From Deltaproteobacteria bacterium (GTDB lineage: Bacteria; Desulfobacterota; Desulfobulbia; Desulfobulbales; Desulfocapsaceae), in NCBI GenBank assembly GCA_024280265.1, contig JAJRQL010000112.1, positions 1 to 40,784 on the forward strand: a stretch of 40,784 nt of DNA, written 5' to 3'. Shown piece after piece: positions 1-8,825 of this stretch. A program made the position numbers and the translations under genes. Within the stretch, counting starts at the first letter, position 1. Each line of letters opens with the position of its first letter. A model generated the notes under the pieces. The model searched no databases. It was given only the letters and a program-made list of their open reading frames with translations, and had not been told where the DNA came from.

Positions 1-1157
1 ACAGGATCAAAGGTGGTGAAAATTGAAAGCCCTTCGCTTTGGAGATCTTCATCCCGATAATCGCGTTTCAGTTGACGGCGTACAAGCTGCACAAAGGCAG
101 GGTAGTGGGTTATTCCAGAGGGCACCCCCTCACGTATTCCAAGAGGTCTCTTCTGTAAATTCTGTACTTCTACCATGGAAAGCAGGCCAGATTCACCCAT
201 CTCTCTGAGGATAAGATTGCGCCGGGATATTGCCCGCTCGGGATGCCTTCTCGGGTTATAAAAAGAAGCACCCTTAGCCATCCCAACAAGAAGAGCAATC
301 TGATCCGGAGAAAGTTCTTCGATATTTCTTTCAAAATAAAAACGACTGGCCAGCCCGAAACCATGGATGGCTCGTTTTCCGTCCTGCCCCAGATAAATCT
401 CATTGAGGTAGGACTCCAGAATATCTTCTTTGGAATAATGATATTCCAGCAGAAGTGCCATGACAGCTTCGTTGAGCTTTCGCCCAATACTCTGCTCACT
501 GGAAAGAAAGAAATTTTTCACAAGCTGCTGGGTAAGGGTGCTGCCCCCCTGTACCGTTCTGCCAGCTTTTATATTTGCCAAAAGGGCACGGAGGATAGCC
601 AGAGGACGGATACCTGCGTGCTGATAGAATTTTTTATCTTCGGTAAGCAGCAGGGTCCCAGAAAACAGGTGGGGAACCTCGCTGAGCCGAACAAACAGAC
701 GATCTTCATTATCACCAGGATAAATGGAGGCGATAAGCAGTGGTTCCAGTCGAAAAAGATCCAGCTGGCGCAGAGACTGGCCATCGCTCAAATCAGTTAC
801 TCTGCCATCAGTTATCTTTATGTTAACAATAGCTGCAGTCTGCAAACCTTCCGGAAAGGGAACATCACGGCTGTGAACGGTAAAAGAATTGCCGGTTCTG
901 CGAAATTCACCTGGCTTTGCGACTGAGGCGGTGGCAGCATACTGAAGGAGATCCAGTTCCTGTTGCAATTCATCAGCCAGGAGTTCTCTGCCAACATACA
1001 ACTCGAGTGGTCGCCCAAAGATCCGCGCCGGTACCTCCCAGCGCCGCCCCTCAAACCGAGTTGTAACCTGATCATTGAGGCGGGTCACAACACTCCAGAT
1101 ACCAACCCCAGCCATTAGAGACAGTACAAGAAGGAGAAGAAGAGAAATCTTTTTCAT
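1..1157 (-). CDS. mrcB: Penicillin-binding protein 1B (class A bifunctional PBP), C-terminus beyond window
   Basis: Class A PBPs polymerise lipid II into glycan strands (GT51 glycosyltransferase) and cross-link them (transpeptidase) on the outer face of the inner membrane. The 385 visible codons give a short cytoplasmic start, one membrane anchor (about residues 4-23), a region like the UB2H domain of PBP1B (about 40-150), then the GT51 domain. GT51 signs are EDKKFYQHAG with the likely catalytic Glu173, QGGSTLTQQLVKN (203-215), and ESYLNEIYLGQ (248-258). The frame is still open at base 1, so the transpeptidase domain lies outside the window. The start is the ATG at 1155-1157, directly before a Lys-rich hydrophobic anchor; its ribosome site is weak. 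PBP1A is less likely because the segment before GT51 resembles PBP1B. Family call is firm, 1B subtype moderately so. Confidence 0.9.
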   Translation of the reverse strand, partial: MKKISLLLLLVLSLMAGVGIWSVVTRLNDQVTTRFEGRRWEVPARIFGRPLELYVGRELLADELQQELDLLQYAATASVAKPGEFRRTGNSFTVHSRDVPFPEGLQTAAIVNIKITDGRVTDLSDGQSLRQLDLFRLEPLLIASIYPGDNEDRLFVRLSEVPHLFSGTLLLTEDKKFYQHAGIRPLAILRALLANIKAGRTVQGGSTLTQQLVKNFFLSSEQSIGRKLNEAVMALLLEYHYSKEDILESYLNEIYLGQDGKRAIHGFGLASRFYFERNIEELSPDQIALLVGMAKGASFYNPRRHPERAISRRNLILREMGESGLLSMVEVQNLQKRPLGIREGVPSGITHYPAFVQLVRRQLKRDYRDEDLQSEGLSIFTTFDP

Positions 1158-1489
1158 GGAAGCACCCGTTTCACCCTGTTGTGAATCGCTCTTTCTCAAG
1201 GGTGCCTTGAGAATTGGGATTCTTGCTCAAGATCAAGGCATGTGCAAACTCTCACTACAGGCATACGGCTGATATTCAATTGATAATACTCTAATAAACA
1301 TAACGCAGAAGTTGAGCGATAAAACACATTTGCAAGGCACCTCAAGTCATTGCCCTGGATCTGGGTTCATCAATCAAAAACATACAAAATTTCTTTTTTC
1401 CATAGTACTTATAAGAAAACGATTCCGCCCCATTTAGCTTTTGCGCGGCCAACAGGACATACACAGGAACATTCTACTGCAGGAACAGC
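1158..1489. other. Intergenic region between divergent mrcB and nlpC-like genes, with dyads
   Basis: I see no gene in these 332 bases. Two adjacent dyads lie near the mrcB start: CTCAAGG-GTG-CCTTGAG at 1195-1211 (perfect 7-bp arms) and a short one, TCTTG-CT-CAAGA, just after it. The CTCAAG motif recurs near 1340. The region must hold the promoters of both divergent genes, but no convincing -35/-10 pair could be assigned by eye. Confidence 0.4.
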
Positions 1490-2014
1490 ATGAAAACCAG
1501 AATAACCCTTGTCACAGGACCGTTTTTTTTACTCCTTATGGTACTTCTTACAATCAGTGGCTGTTCCACAAGAAACAGCGTCAGAATTGCAGAAACATCA
1601 TCAGTAGTCAGAATTGTAAGCGCTGTCAGACTCAGTGACAGTTCAACAATAAAGGATGCCCTGCTGAAGCAGTATGCCGAATGGCACGGTACGCCGTACA
1701 GAATGGGAGGACTTGATAAACGCGGCATAGACTGTTCCGGTTTTGCCTATATAACATTCCGCTCAAAACTTGGCTACTCTATTCCGCGAACTACGAAGTC
1801 ACAGGCCCAAAGTGGCCGATACGTTCCATTAAAAGATCTACGCATTGGGGATCTGGTGTTCTTCAAGACCAGTATTCGCTACAACCATGTAGGAATATAC
1901 CTCGGCGACAGGCAATTCCTTCATGCCTCTTCAAGCAAGGGGGTTATGATCTCCGGGCTGAACGAAACCTACTGGAAAAAGCATTACTGGACAGCAAGAC
2001 GAATCAGCGATTGA
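1490..2014 (+). CDS. NlpC/P60 family cell-wall peptidase, lipoprotein
   Basis: Predicted periplasmic cysteine peptidase that cuts peptidoglycan stem-peptide bonds, of the Spr/MepS type. It has a 24-residue lipoprotein signal with lipobox ISGC (Cys25), which predicts attachment to a membrane. The NlpC/P60 domain spans about residues 56-172. The catalytic Cys is in GIDCSGF (Cys82), the His in YNHVGIYLG (His133), and the third polar residue is His145 in FLHASS. At 174 residues it matches small single-domain members. It is monocistronic, divergent from the PBP1B gene, and ends at a hairpin terminator. Its placement beside a murein synthase fits a wall-remodelling role, but the exact bond cut is not known. 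Confidence 0.88.
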   Translation: MKTRITLVTGPFFLLLMVLLTISGCSTRNSVRIAETSSVVRIVSAVRLSDSSTIKDALLKQYAEWHGTPYRMGGLDKRGIDCSGFAYITFRSKLGYSIPRTTKSQAQSGRYVPLKDLRIGDLVFFKTSIRYNHVGIYLGDRQFLHASSSKGVMISGLNETYWKKHYWTARRISD

Positions 2015-2020
2015 AATAAA

Positions 2021-2054
2021 AAAAGGGTGCTGGAGAAACTCCAGACACCCTTTT
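2021..2054. terminator. Bidirectional intrinsic terminator
   Basis: The arms GGGTG-CTGGAG (2025-2035) and CTCCAG-A-CACCC (2039-2050) pair around an AAA loop with one bulged A. A-rich sequence precedes the hairpin and T-rich sequence follows it. It lies between the convergent NlpC-like and CsgG-like genes and can serve both. Confidence 0.85.
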
Positions 2055-2073
2055 CAGAAACGATTCAGACCTA

Positions 2074-3021
2074 CTATCGATCCATCGGGAAAACTGACAT
2101 CCCCTTTGCTATCCCACTTCCTGATACCGGAACGCAGTATGATATTTTTTCTTTGGTCTTAGTCACCTTGATTCTGCCCACTTCAGTCATCTCAGAATCA
2201 AGCACTTCACCTGTGTCAGGATCAACGAGCTCTTCCACAGCACCAACCCTGAACTCACTCCCCACAGTCACTCCCTCACGACTGCCACGATTGATTATCA
2301 CCTTGTCACCTTTGACTAGGATAACCGATCCTTCCCATGGGATATACTCCAACTGCTTAATCAGAAAAAGTACTGCCTGACCAACTGCATCCTCCAGAGC
2401 CTTTCCCACGTTATCCTTTTCAGCACCACCGAAATTTCCACCAAGGCCACCAAGTGCACCTCCATGATATCCAACGGTAAAACCGCGCTTACCTGAAACA
2501 CCCACAACATCTGTGGAGGCCTTAACCTGCCCGGTCTCGGAATCAACAAGGTAGATGGTCACATTTATTTCTGCCTTTCCGGCAGAACCACCGATACTGA
2601 ATCCCTGAAAACTAAAGCCACCATCACCGGAACCGGTCTCATCCTGTACATGAGTAACGGAACCTCGAACCAGAAGCTGGGCCGGAGTCATCTTGCCTAT
2701 CTTTGCAGTCTTCTTCCCCTGGGCAGTACGGCCTGAAGCAGCAAAATCCTGCTCGTCCATGGCCGCTTTTCGCATTTCGCTATCACCAAGGACAACAAAC
2801 CAGCCAGAGTCATGAAGTAGATTGGTCATAACAGTTTTCATACTGTCCCCCACACTCCACTTGCCACCCCAGCCCGCTTCATTCTTAAACTTGGTGACGG
2901 TGATGGAATACCTGAGGTTCCCGGCCGGCGGAGCCGGAATTGCATTTTCAGCAGCCACCCAGCTTGCAGGCAGAACAAGTGCAAAGAAAAAACACAACCC
3001 TGTCAGTATAGATCGTTTCAT
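2074..3021 (-). CDS. CsgG/HfaB-family outer-membrane-associated protein
   Basis: The 315-residue product has a Sec signal peptide (about residues 1-24, cleavage near VAA/EN). A CsgG-like domain follows: a segment of the type 'VTKFKNEAGWGGKWSVG', then 'ARGSVTHVQDE'-like and 'VDSETGQVKAS' strands (about 35-225). The C-terminal 85 residues resemble the small beta domain seen in FlgT-C type proteins (GDKVIINRGSREGVTVG). CsgG itself is a lipoprotein secreting curli; this protein lacks a lipobox and no curli subunits lie nearby, so a curli function should not be assumed. A Gly-rich stretch (GGALGGLGGNFGG, about 193-205) is notable. The start ATG at 3019-3021 follows a purine-rich AAGGGGTGAG. Role unknown; envelope location is likely. 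Confidence 0.75.
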   Translation of the reverse strand: MKRSILTGLCFFFALVLPASWVAAENAIPAPPAGNLRYSITVTKFKNEAGWGGKWSVGDSMKTVMTNLLHDSGWFVVLGDSEMRKAAMDEQDFAASGRTAQGKKTAKIGKMTPAQLLVRGSVTHVQDETGSGDGGFSFQGFSIGGSAGKAEINVTIYLVDSETGQVKASTDVVGVSGKRGFTVGYHGGALGGLGGNFGGAEKDNVGKALEDAVGQAVLFLIKQLEYIPWEGSVILVKGDKVIINRGSREGVTVGSEFRVGAVEELVDPDTGEVLDSEMTEVGRIKVTKTKEKISYCVPVSGSGIAKGMSVFPMDR

Positions 3022-3151
3022 ATCTCACCCCTTTTACTCTTTTGATATGTACCATAGCCATTACGGCAGTTCATAAACCCATTCCCCGTGGTACCATGAT
3101 TTTATCGCGACAAGAACAATAAATCAAACACTTTATACTCATCAAATTGTA

Positions 3152-4420
3152 TCATGCAAGTTTACCAAAACGCTCCCAGAAGTCCGGGAATGACTTGGCG
3201 ACACAACCTTCACCTGTTATTTTAACCCCTGGAACCACAAGACCCGCCACGGCAAAACTCATGGCCATACGATGATCATTATATGTTTCGATTTCAGCGC
3301 CCCGCAATCGAGCCCCGCCATCACCGTGAATAACCATGTAATCCTCCCCTTCCTCAACCTCAGCACCCATTTTAACAAGTTCTGTCAGAGTGGCTGTCAG
3401 GCGATCACATTCCTTGATACGCAAGTGGGCAATATTATTTATAACTGTCTTTCCATGGGCAAACGCCGCAACAACTGCCAAGGTAGGAACAACGTCAGGC
3501 ATATTGCCCATATCCACAGTAATTCCATCAAGATGGTCATTACCCCTGAGAGTTATTCCACCACCATCCATTGACACCTCACAGCCCATTCGGGCCAGAA
3601 GCGGCACAAGTCCGGCATCACCCTGCAATGAGGGCACAGGTACGTTGGAGACCGTAACCCGGCCGCCCGTAATCGCTGCCGCAGCCCAGAAATATGAGGC
3701 ATTGGAGGCATCACCCTCAATTTCATATTCCATTGCCCGATAGCTTCCTTGGGGGATACTGAAAGAAGTAAACTCCTCATTACATTCAACACTCACCCCG
3801 AAATCGGACATTACAGAGAGTGTCATGGCCACATAAGGCTTCGACAACACCTCACCACGAACTTCCAGGGTGGCAGGCTCCGAAGCATAAGGGGCAACCA
3901 GGAGCAGGGAAGACACATACTGGCTCGATTTCCCTTCAGGGAGAACAGTTGCTCCACCACGTATTCCCTTACTCTCTACTTTCAGAGGCGGACACCCAGT
4001 GCCACTCACAGAACTGATTTTCACCCCCCAGCCCTGCAATGCCTCCATGAGCGGTCCAATGGGCCTCTCCCGCATTCGTTCTTCTCCGTCTATTCGAAAA
4101 TTCCCATTACCAAGAGCCACCACAGAGGTGAGAAAACGGGTGGCAGTACCATTGTTTCCAAGAAAGATCTCTTTTTCGGGAGTTGCCAATGTTCCACCAC
4201 AGCCATGTACAACCCAGGATTTTTCACCACGTTCCACTGTAACGCCCATCTGCTCGAGAGCCTTTGAAGTGTAACTCGTGTCTTCACTGAAAAGGGGACC
4301 AATAAGCGTACTGCTTCCATCAGCAAGCGCGGCCGCAATGAGAGCCCGCTGAGTAAGACTTTTTGATCCCGGTACGACAACGTTGACGTCAACTCCTGAT
4401 ACTGGTGTAATTTCAATCAT
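3152..4420 (-). CDS. aroA: 3-phosphoshikimate 1-carboxyvinyltransferase (EPSP synthase)
   Basis: Sixth step of the shikimate pathway: transfers the enolpyruvyl group of PEP to shikimate-3-phosphate to give EPSP, in the cytoplasm. The sequence shows the N-terminal GSKSLTQRALIAAAL, a LGNNGTATRFLTS segment where many family members have GNAGTA, RPIGPLMEAL, GDASNASYFWAAAA, RIKECDRL and the late YNDHRMAMSFAV motif. From the ATG at 4420 the protein has 422 residues, the usual family length. The frame stays open up to 4588, but that extension overlaps aroE and has no family resemblance, so 4420 (MIEITPV) is chosen. It is the last gene of the pyrK-to-aroA run, 43 bp after aroE. Confidence 0.95.
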   Translation of the reverse strand: MIEITPVSGVDVNVVVPGSKSLTQRALIAAALADGSSTLIGPLFSEDTSYTSKALEQMGVTVERGEKSWVVHGCGGTLATPEKEIFLGNNGTATRFLTSVVALGNGNFRIDGEERMRERPIGPLMEALQGWGVKISSVSGTGCPPLKVESKGIRGGATVLPEGKSSQYVSSLLLVAPYASEPATLEVRGEVLSKPYVAMTLSVMSDFGVSVECNEEFTSFSIPQGSYRAMEYEIEGDASNASYFWAAAAITGGRVTVSNVPVPSLQGDAGLVPLLARMGCEVSMDGGGITLRGNDHLDGITVDMGNMPDVVPTLAVVAAFAHGKTVINNIAHLRIKECDRLTATLTELVKMGAEVEEGEDYMVIHGDGGARLRGAEIETYNDHRMAMSFAVAGLVVPGVKITGEGCVAKSFPDFWERFGKLA

Positions 4421-4463
4421 TTTGGTGTTTTGTATGGTTGTTCTGATTTGTATTTTTGCTCTG

Positions 4464-5291
4464 TTACTGCTGCTCAGAAATTCCCAGTGCCTTCCATAGT
4501 GCACTTCGCATAACTGATACTGGTGCTGTTTCCCCGGTCCATATCTCAAACTGAGCAACACCTTGGAAGAGCAGCATCTCCAGACCATTGATGATCTCGC
4601 AGCCTTTTTTTTCCGCCTCCTGCAGCAAGCGGGTTTTCAGGGGGGCGTAAACAATGTCCATGACCACCTTGAACCGTGAGGTCAGCCCAGGGGGCACAGG
4701 GCTGTTTTCTGCATGGGGTTGCATACCGACCGAGGTGGCATTAATCAGGACTTCTCCTGTTAAAGATTTACTTTCTGCAAGGGATACCCAGGAACAGCCA
4801 AGCTCTTCAGCGAGAGACCGTCCCCTGGATTCTGTGCGGCTTGAAAGCAGCACCTGCGCGCCTTTTTCCAATAGACCAAAGCCGATAGCCCGGGCCGAAC
4901 CACCAGCCCCAAGCAGCACAGCTCTACTCCCGGAAAGGACAAATTTATCTTCAAGGGCCCGCATGGCCCCTACCCAGTCCGTATTAAGCCCCGTAAGTAC
5001 ACCCTCTCTATTGACCAGTGTATTTACCGCACCGATCTTTGTGGCCACCGGATCGATTTCATCAAGCAGTGCCATAACCTGCTCTTTGTGGGGAATAGTA
5101 ACACTTGCGCCCTGCACTCCAAGGCCACGGATGCCGGTAACCGCAGCGCTGATATCCGGAGCAGGAAAGGGCAGGTACACCCCGTTTATCCCACAGGAAG
5201 ACAAGGCTGCATTATGCATGGCAGGACTTAATGAATGGCTCACCGGGTTTCCCACTATTCCATACAATACCGTTTTTCCATCTATGGCCAT
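4464..5291 (-). CDS. aroE: Shikimate dehydrogenase (NADP+)
   Basis: Reduces 3-dehydroshikimate to shikimate with NADPH. The 275-residue protein shows the shikimate-binding SHSLSPAMHN motif (18-27), catalytic Lys69 in SVTIPHKE, and Asp105 in GLNTDWVG. The dinucleotide loop GAGGSARA lies at 128-135, followed by INATSVGM. The C-terminal GLEMLLFQGVAQFEIWTG is typical of the family. It sits 3 bp downstream of aroD and upstream of aroA, so three pathway enzymes are consecutive. Length is normal and no key residue is missing. Confidence 0.95.
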   Translation of the reverse strand: MAIDGKTVLYGIVGNPVSHSLSPAMHNAALSSCGINGVYLPFPAPDISAAVTGIRGLGVQGASVTIPHKEQVMALLDEIDPVATKIGAVNTLVNREGVLTGLNTDWVGAMRALEDKFVLSGSRAVLLGAGGSARAIGFGLLEKGAQVLLSSRTESRGRSLAEELGCSWVSLAESKSLTGEVLINATSVGMQPHAENSPVPPGLTSRFKVVMDIVYAPLKTRLLQEAEKKGCEIINGLEMLLFQGVAQFEIWTGETAPVSVMRSALWKALGISEQQ

Positions 5292-5294
5292 GTT

Positions 5295-5984
5295 CTATAC
5301 CCCCATCAAACTATGGATCTGTCGCATGCTGCCGGCCGTCAACTGCCCTGGAGCAGTCAGTTCTGCCTCGCTCATCGCACAATAGGTCATGTAACCGCCA
5401 AGCTCACAGGTTGCCACCCGGCTGACAACCCCGGCTTTCCCCATACAGAATGTAATGAGCGGAAAATCCAGCTGTTCTGCCCCTTCAAGAAGTTGCAGAA
5501 CCCGTAACACATCATGATGATCATGGGCCGTTGTAATAATCTTCCCGATATCAGCCCCCATATCCTGCATCAAGGCCATACGGCCCATCAGCTCCTCCCG
5601 CGATGGAGTCTCTTTGAAATTATGCCAGGAGAGAAGGAGTTTTGTACTGCTCTGCTGCAATGCCGTGTACATCTTTCTGTGAGATTCATCAGGGGCAAGG
5701 AGTTCAAGATCAACATAGGAAGCGTTTTCAGCCACGGCCTCAAGCAGAGTACCAAGGCGCTGCTCCTCATCACCTGTGAACTCTCCTCCCTCCCAGGCAG
5801 CCCTGTTGGTAAAAAGCAGTGGGGTTTTAAGAGTGGTGAGAAACGGTGAGACAGCGGGAACCTTGAGATAATCAAGCCTGATTTCCAGTACATCAGCATC
5901 TGCTGCGACAGAATCTGCTACAGCAAGGGCGTCGTCAATGCTGGCGCGGCCGATGGAAATACAGATACGTAAATGTGAGTTCAT
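5295..5984 (-). CDS. aroD: 3-dehydroquinate dehydratase, type I
   Basis: Dehydrates 3-dehydroquinate to 3-dehydroshikimate through a Schiff-base lysine. Visible motifs are the N-terminal EIRLDYL substrate arginine strand, LLLSWHNF with the likely general acid/base His121, and GADIGKIITTA with the likely Schiff-base Lys148. Substrate-binding FCMGKAGVVSRV follows. At 229 residues it is a normal stand-alone type I enzyme. The start used is the ATG at 5982-5984; an upstream in-frame TTG at 5987 adds only one residue. It begins 6 bp after the DUF1232 gene and ends 3 bp before aroE, which fits co-transcription. Confidence 0.94.
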   Translation of the reverse strand: MNSHLRICISIGRASIDDALAVADSVAADADVLEIRLDYLKVPAVSPFLTTLKTPLLFTNRAAWEGGEFTGDEEQRLGTLLEAVAENASYVDLELLAPDESHRKMYTALQQSSTKLLLSWHNFKETPSREELMGRMALMQDMGADIGKIITTAHDHHDVLRVLQLLEGAEQLDFPLITFCMGKAGVVSRVATCELGGYMTYCAMSEAELTAPGQLTAGSMRQIHSLMGV

Positions 5985-5990
5985 CAAATA

Positions 5991-6251
5991 TTATTTTTTC
6001 TGTTTTGCTGTGCCAGCAACTCTTATAGCCCAGGCCACCAGTAGAGACACAATGGTTAAATCATCGAGGAGGCCAAACCCTGCAATCCAGTCAGGAACAA
6101 GATCAAAGGGAGAGAGAAGATAGACAATTGCCGAAGCAAGGATCAGCTTCACTTTCCATGGCGTCTCACGCCTGAAAAGAAGACGGGCCCATGCTCGTAT
6201 CCTACCCCACAGAAACAATTGTGAGGGACCGTTATGAGGAGGGGGAACCAT
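5991..6251 (-). CDS. DUF1232 small membrane protein
   Basis: An 86-residue protein with the DUF1232 (YkvA-like) signature YLLSPFDLVPDWIAGFGLLDDL at about residues 43-64. This is a helical hairpin with a conserved SPxDLxPD motif. A basic N-terminal stretch (WARLLFRRETPWKVK) precedes it and the C-terminus ends in lysines. The family has no established biochemical function. It starts 2 bp after the pyrD stop and ends just before aroD, so it is embedded in the biosynthetic run, though it need not share their pathway. Confidence 0.8.
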   Translation of the reverse strand: MVPPPHNGPSQLFLWGRIRAWARLLFRRETPWKVKLILASAIVYLLSPFDLVPDWIAGFGLLDDLTIVSLLVAWAIRVAGTAKQKK

Positions 6252-6253
6252 AA

Positions 6254-7186
6254 TCAGGGAAGCACCAGACCACCAATCATTTCTCTGATTGAGCCCATCC
6301 TCTCAGTGGCGACATAATGTGCCAGGCCTTCCACTGCTTCCTCGCTGGCCCTCGGGTTCACAAAGTTCGCAGTACCAATCTGTACCGCTGTGGCCCCGGC
6401 AAGCATAAATTCCAACACGTCTTCAGCCGTCTCAATCCCACCTACTCCAATCACCGGAACAGACACAGCCTGAGCTACCTGATATACCATCCGCAAGGCA
6501 ACAGGTTTAATGGCTGGACCTGACAATCCACCGATAACATTGGCAAGGGCAGGTTTACGGCTCCGATGATCTATGGCCATGCCAATAAGGGTATTAATAA
6601 GAGAAACAGCATCAGCCCCTGCATCTTCCACTGCCCTGGCAATCACCGTTATATCAGTTACATTTGGTGAAAGCTTCACCATAACCGGTACTGTTGAGCT
6701 TTTTTTCACCACCGTTGTAACCGCAGCGGCCATTTCAGGATCAGTTCCAAAGGCCACCCCACCCTTTTTCACATTGGGGCAGGATATATTCACTTCAATC
6801 CCAGAGATCCCTTCCACATCAGCCAAACGGTTGGCAATTTCACGATACTCATCCAGGGTATCACCTAATATATTTACAAATACCGGGACATTAACCTGCC
6901 GTAAGGTTACCATTTTTTCCGAGATAAAACGATCCACTCCCACATTCTCAAGCCCGATGGCATTGAGCATCCCACAGGAAGTCTCAACAATTCGTGGTGG
7001 TGGATTACCAAACCGCGGTTCGAGCGAAATACCCTTTACGACGACAGCACCAAGTCGGTGCAGGTTCACATAGGGTTCAAATTCACGGGCATATCCAAAC
7101 GTCCCGGACGCTGTCATCACAGGATTCTTCAACTTCAATGAACCTATGGAGACCCTGAGATCTATACTGCTTACTTCACTTGCCAT
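6254..7186 (-). CDS. pyrD: Dihydroorotate dehydrogenase 1B, catalytic subunit
   Basis: Oxidises dihydroorotate to orotate on FMN, the fourth step of pyrimidine synthesis. The 310 residues form an FMN-binding TIM barrel with GNPPPRIVET, the loop VNISCPNVKKGG carrying catalytic Cys136 (Cys rather than Ser marks class 1), and the phosphate-binding GVGGIETAEDVLEF and GATAVQIGT. Partnership with PyrK directly upstream identifies the 1B heterotetramer, which passes electrons to NAD+. The start at 7186 has a good AAAGGAG ribosome site and overlaps the pyrK end by 16 bp, implying translational coupling. Confidence 0.95.
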   Translation of the reverse strand: MASEVSSIDLRVSIGSLKLKNPVMTASGTFGYAREFEPYVNLHRLGAVVVKGISLEPRFGNPPPRIVETSCGMLNAIGLENVGVDRFISEKMVTLRQVNVPVFVNILGDTLDEYREIANRLADVEGISGIEVNISCPNVKKGGVAFGTDPEMAAAVTTVVKKSSTVPVMVKLSPNVTDITVIARAVEDAGADAVSLINTLIGMAIDHRSRKPALANVIGGLSGPAIKPVALRMVYQVAQAVSVPVIGVGGIETAEDVLEFMLAGATAVQIGTANFVNPRASEEAVEGLAHYVATERMGSIREMIGGLVLP

Positions 7187-7959
7187 AACAGCTCCTTTGA
7201 GTCAAAGACCGGACCATCTGAGCAGGCATGCGCATAAGCACCACTTTTGACAGGAACAATACAGCCCAGACAGGCGCCCATCCCGCATGCCATACTGGTT
7301 TCCATGGAGACCTGACAGGAATACCGACGTTCCTCACAAAAAAAATGTACCGCCATCATCATGAGGTGTGGGCCGCAGACAAATATTTCGCTGTCCTCAC
7401 GCAGATCCAGCTTTTTCAGTACATCGGTTACAAGCCCATGATGTCCCAGGCTACCATCATCAGTTGCCGGATGAACAGTGAGACCGATTTCGTTAAAATC
7501 ATTCACCATTGGTTCCAGTTCGTCTTTGCTACGCGCGCCGACAACCACAAGAGGCCGATTTTCAGGACAGGTACGGGACAAGGTCTTACCAAGAAAAAGA
7601 AGGGGGGCAATTCCCATACCGCCTCCAACCAGGCAGTTCATCCGTTGACAATCAACAGTGAACCCTGTGCCCAAAGGCCCAAGAACTGACAGAAACTCTC
7701 CTTCTCTGCAGTGGGACAACAATGATGTCCCCCTACCGACAACCTTAAAAAGGATCTGAAAATGTTTTCGGTTACTGGTCTGGGAGATAGAAAAAGGCCT
7801 GCGTAGGAGCGGATCTTTTCCATTTCCGGTTCGGACCATGACGAACTGACCAGGCTTGGCAACAGAGGCAATATCTGGAGAGTCCAGCGTCAATCGGACA
7901 ATGTCAGACGAGAACCGCTCGATTCGGGTTATCTGTGTTTTTTTCTGGAATTGAGGCAT
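7171..7959 (-). CDS. pyrK: Dihydroorotate dehydrogenase electron transfer subunit
   Basis: FAD and [2Fe-2S] subunit that carries electrons from PyrD to NAD+. The 262-residue protein has a ferredoxin-reductase-like FAD domain with RRPFSIS (53-59), then the NAD-binding GGGMGIAPL (112-120). The C-terminal cluster loop has Cys225, Cys230, Cys233 and Cys246 in the pattern C-x4-C-x2-C-x12-C typical of PyrK. It is the first gene of a six-gene minus-strand run and is divergent from the prepilin peptidase gene, with 71 bp between the starts. Confidence 0.95.
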   Translation of the reverse strand: MPQFQKKTQITRIERFSSDIVRLTLDSPDIASVAKPGQFVMVRTGNGKDPLLRRPFSISQTSNRKHFQILFKVVGRGTSLLSHCREGEFLSVLGPLGTGFTVDCQRMNCLVGGGMGIAPLLFLGKTLSRTCPENRPLVVVGARSKDELEPMVNDFNEIGLTVHPATDDGSLGHHGLVTDVLKKLDLREDSEIFVCGPHLMMMAVHFFCEERRYSCQVSMETSMACGMGACLGCIVPVKSGAYAHACSDGPVFDSKELLWQVK

Positions 7960-8030
7960 AGTAACGACTACTATCTAAGGATATCTGAAGGTTTCACTCA
8001 TTACTTACATTTAACATCACTTTATAATTA

Positions 8031-8825
8031 ATGGATATCTCACTCCTGGTTTACATAACTGCCGGATGCTTCGGAGCAATTGTCGGAAGCTTTCTGAATG
8101 TAGTCATTCTGCGCCTTCCCGGAAAAAAAGAATCCATTGTTTTTCCAGCCTCCCACTGCACCAACTGCATGGCACAGCTACACTGGTATGAAAACATTCC
8201 GATTCTCAGCTTCCTGATTCTCAGAGGCAGATGCAGCCACTGCAGAGAAAAGATTTCCATTCAATACCCGCTGATTGAAGCAGGTATGACTCTGCTCTCT
8301 CTGGCACTGGTACTGCGTTTTGACCTCAGTATTGCAACCGCCTTCTATTTCCTGTTCAGTGCTGCTCTTCTGGTAATTATTATAATTGACATCCATCATC
8401 AGATTATTCCTGACGTTATCTCTCTGCCGGGAATAGTAATCGGCCTACTCTTTTCATTTGTCAGCCCGGCTCTCAACTGGCAGGATTCACTCATCGGCAT
8501 CCTGGTCGGTGGTGGTATCCTCTACTCCATCGCTCTGCTCTACTATCTTTGGCGCAAAGTCGATGGTATGGGGGGCGGTGACATCAAACTGCTGGCCATG
8601 ATTGGTGGTTTCCTGGGATGGCAGGCCCTGCCCTTTGTTATCTTCACAAGTTCGGTAAGCGGTCTCATCGTCGGGCTGTTTGCAATGACCAAACAAAAAA
8701 AAGGTGGTCAAACCCGGATTGCTTTTGGTCCGTTTCTCTCAATAGCTGCCCTTCTCTATCTCTTCTTTCAAGATAAGGTACTCCAGCTCTACCAACTCTA
8801 CCTCAATCTGACCATACCTGGTTAG
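8031..8825 (+). CDS. pilD: Prepilin peptidase / N-methyltransferase (A24A)
   Basis: Integral inner-membrane aspartic peptidase that cuts leader peptides from type IV prepilins and pseudopilins and usually methylates the new N-terminus. The 264 residues contain the N-terminal methyltransferase-type domain with the two Cys pairs (Cys43/46 and Cys68/71). The peptidase domain carries the two aspartate motifs: one in IIIIDIHHQIIPD (Asp120 region) and GMGGGDIKLL (Asp184). Seven to eight hydrophobic segments are visible. This is the long PilD form, not the short TadV/CpaA form. It lies about 12.4 kb from the Tad genes, which appear to lack a peptidase of their own, so it may process their pseudopilins (inference). 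Confidence 0.92.
   Translation: MDISLLVYITAGCFGAIVGSFLNVVILRLPGKKESIVFPASHCTNCMAQLHWYENIPILSFLILRGRCSHCREKISIQYPLIEAGMTLLSLALVLRFDLSIATAFYFLFSAALLVIIIIDIHHQIIPDVISLPGIVIGLLFSFVSPALNWQDSLIGILVGGGILYSIALLYYLWRKVDGMGGGDIKLLAMIGGFLGWQALPFVIFTSSVSGLIVGLFAMTKQKKGGQTRIAFGPFLSIAALLYLFFQDKVLQLYQLYLNLTIPG

Noticed and set aside
243-926. Long plus-strand reading frame opposite mrcB
   Set aside because: The opposite strand carries the clear GT51 domain in good frame; this one shows no family resemblance.
1198-1210. A 13-nt match (AAGGGTGCCTTGA) also found at 38472-38484
   Set aside because: The flanks do not match, so I do not treat it as a repeat family.
4421-4588. N-terminal extension of aroA to 4588
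   Set aside because: It overlaps aroE, lacks family similarity and would make the enzyme too long.
8015-8031. A TATAAT directly before the pilD ATG
   Set aside because: As a -10 box it would start transcription at or after the ATG, and no matching -35 was seen.
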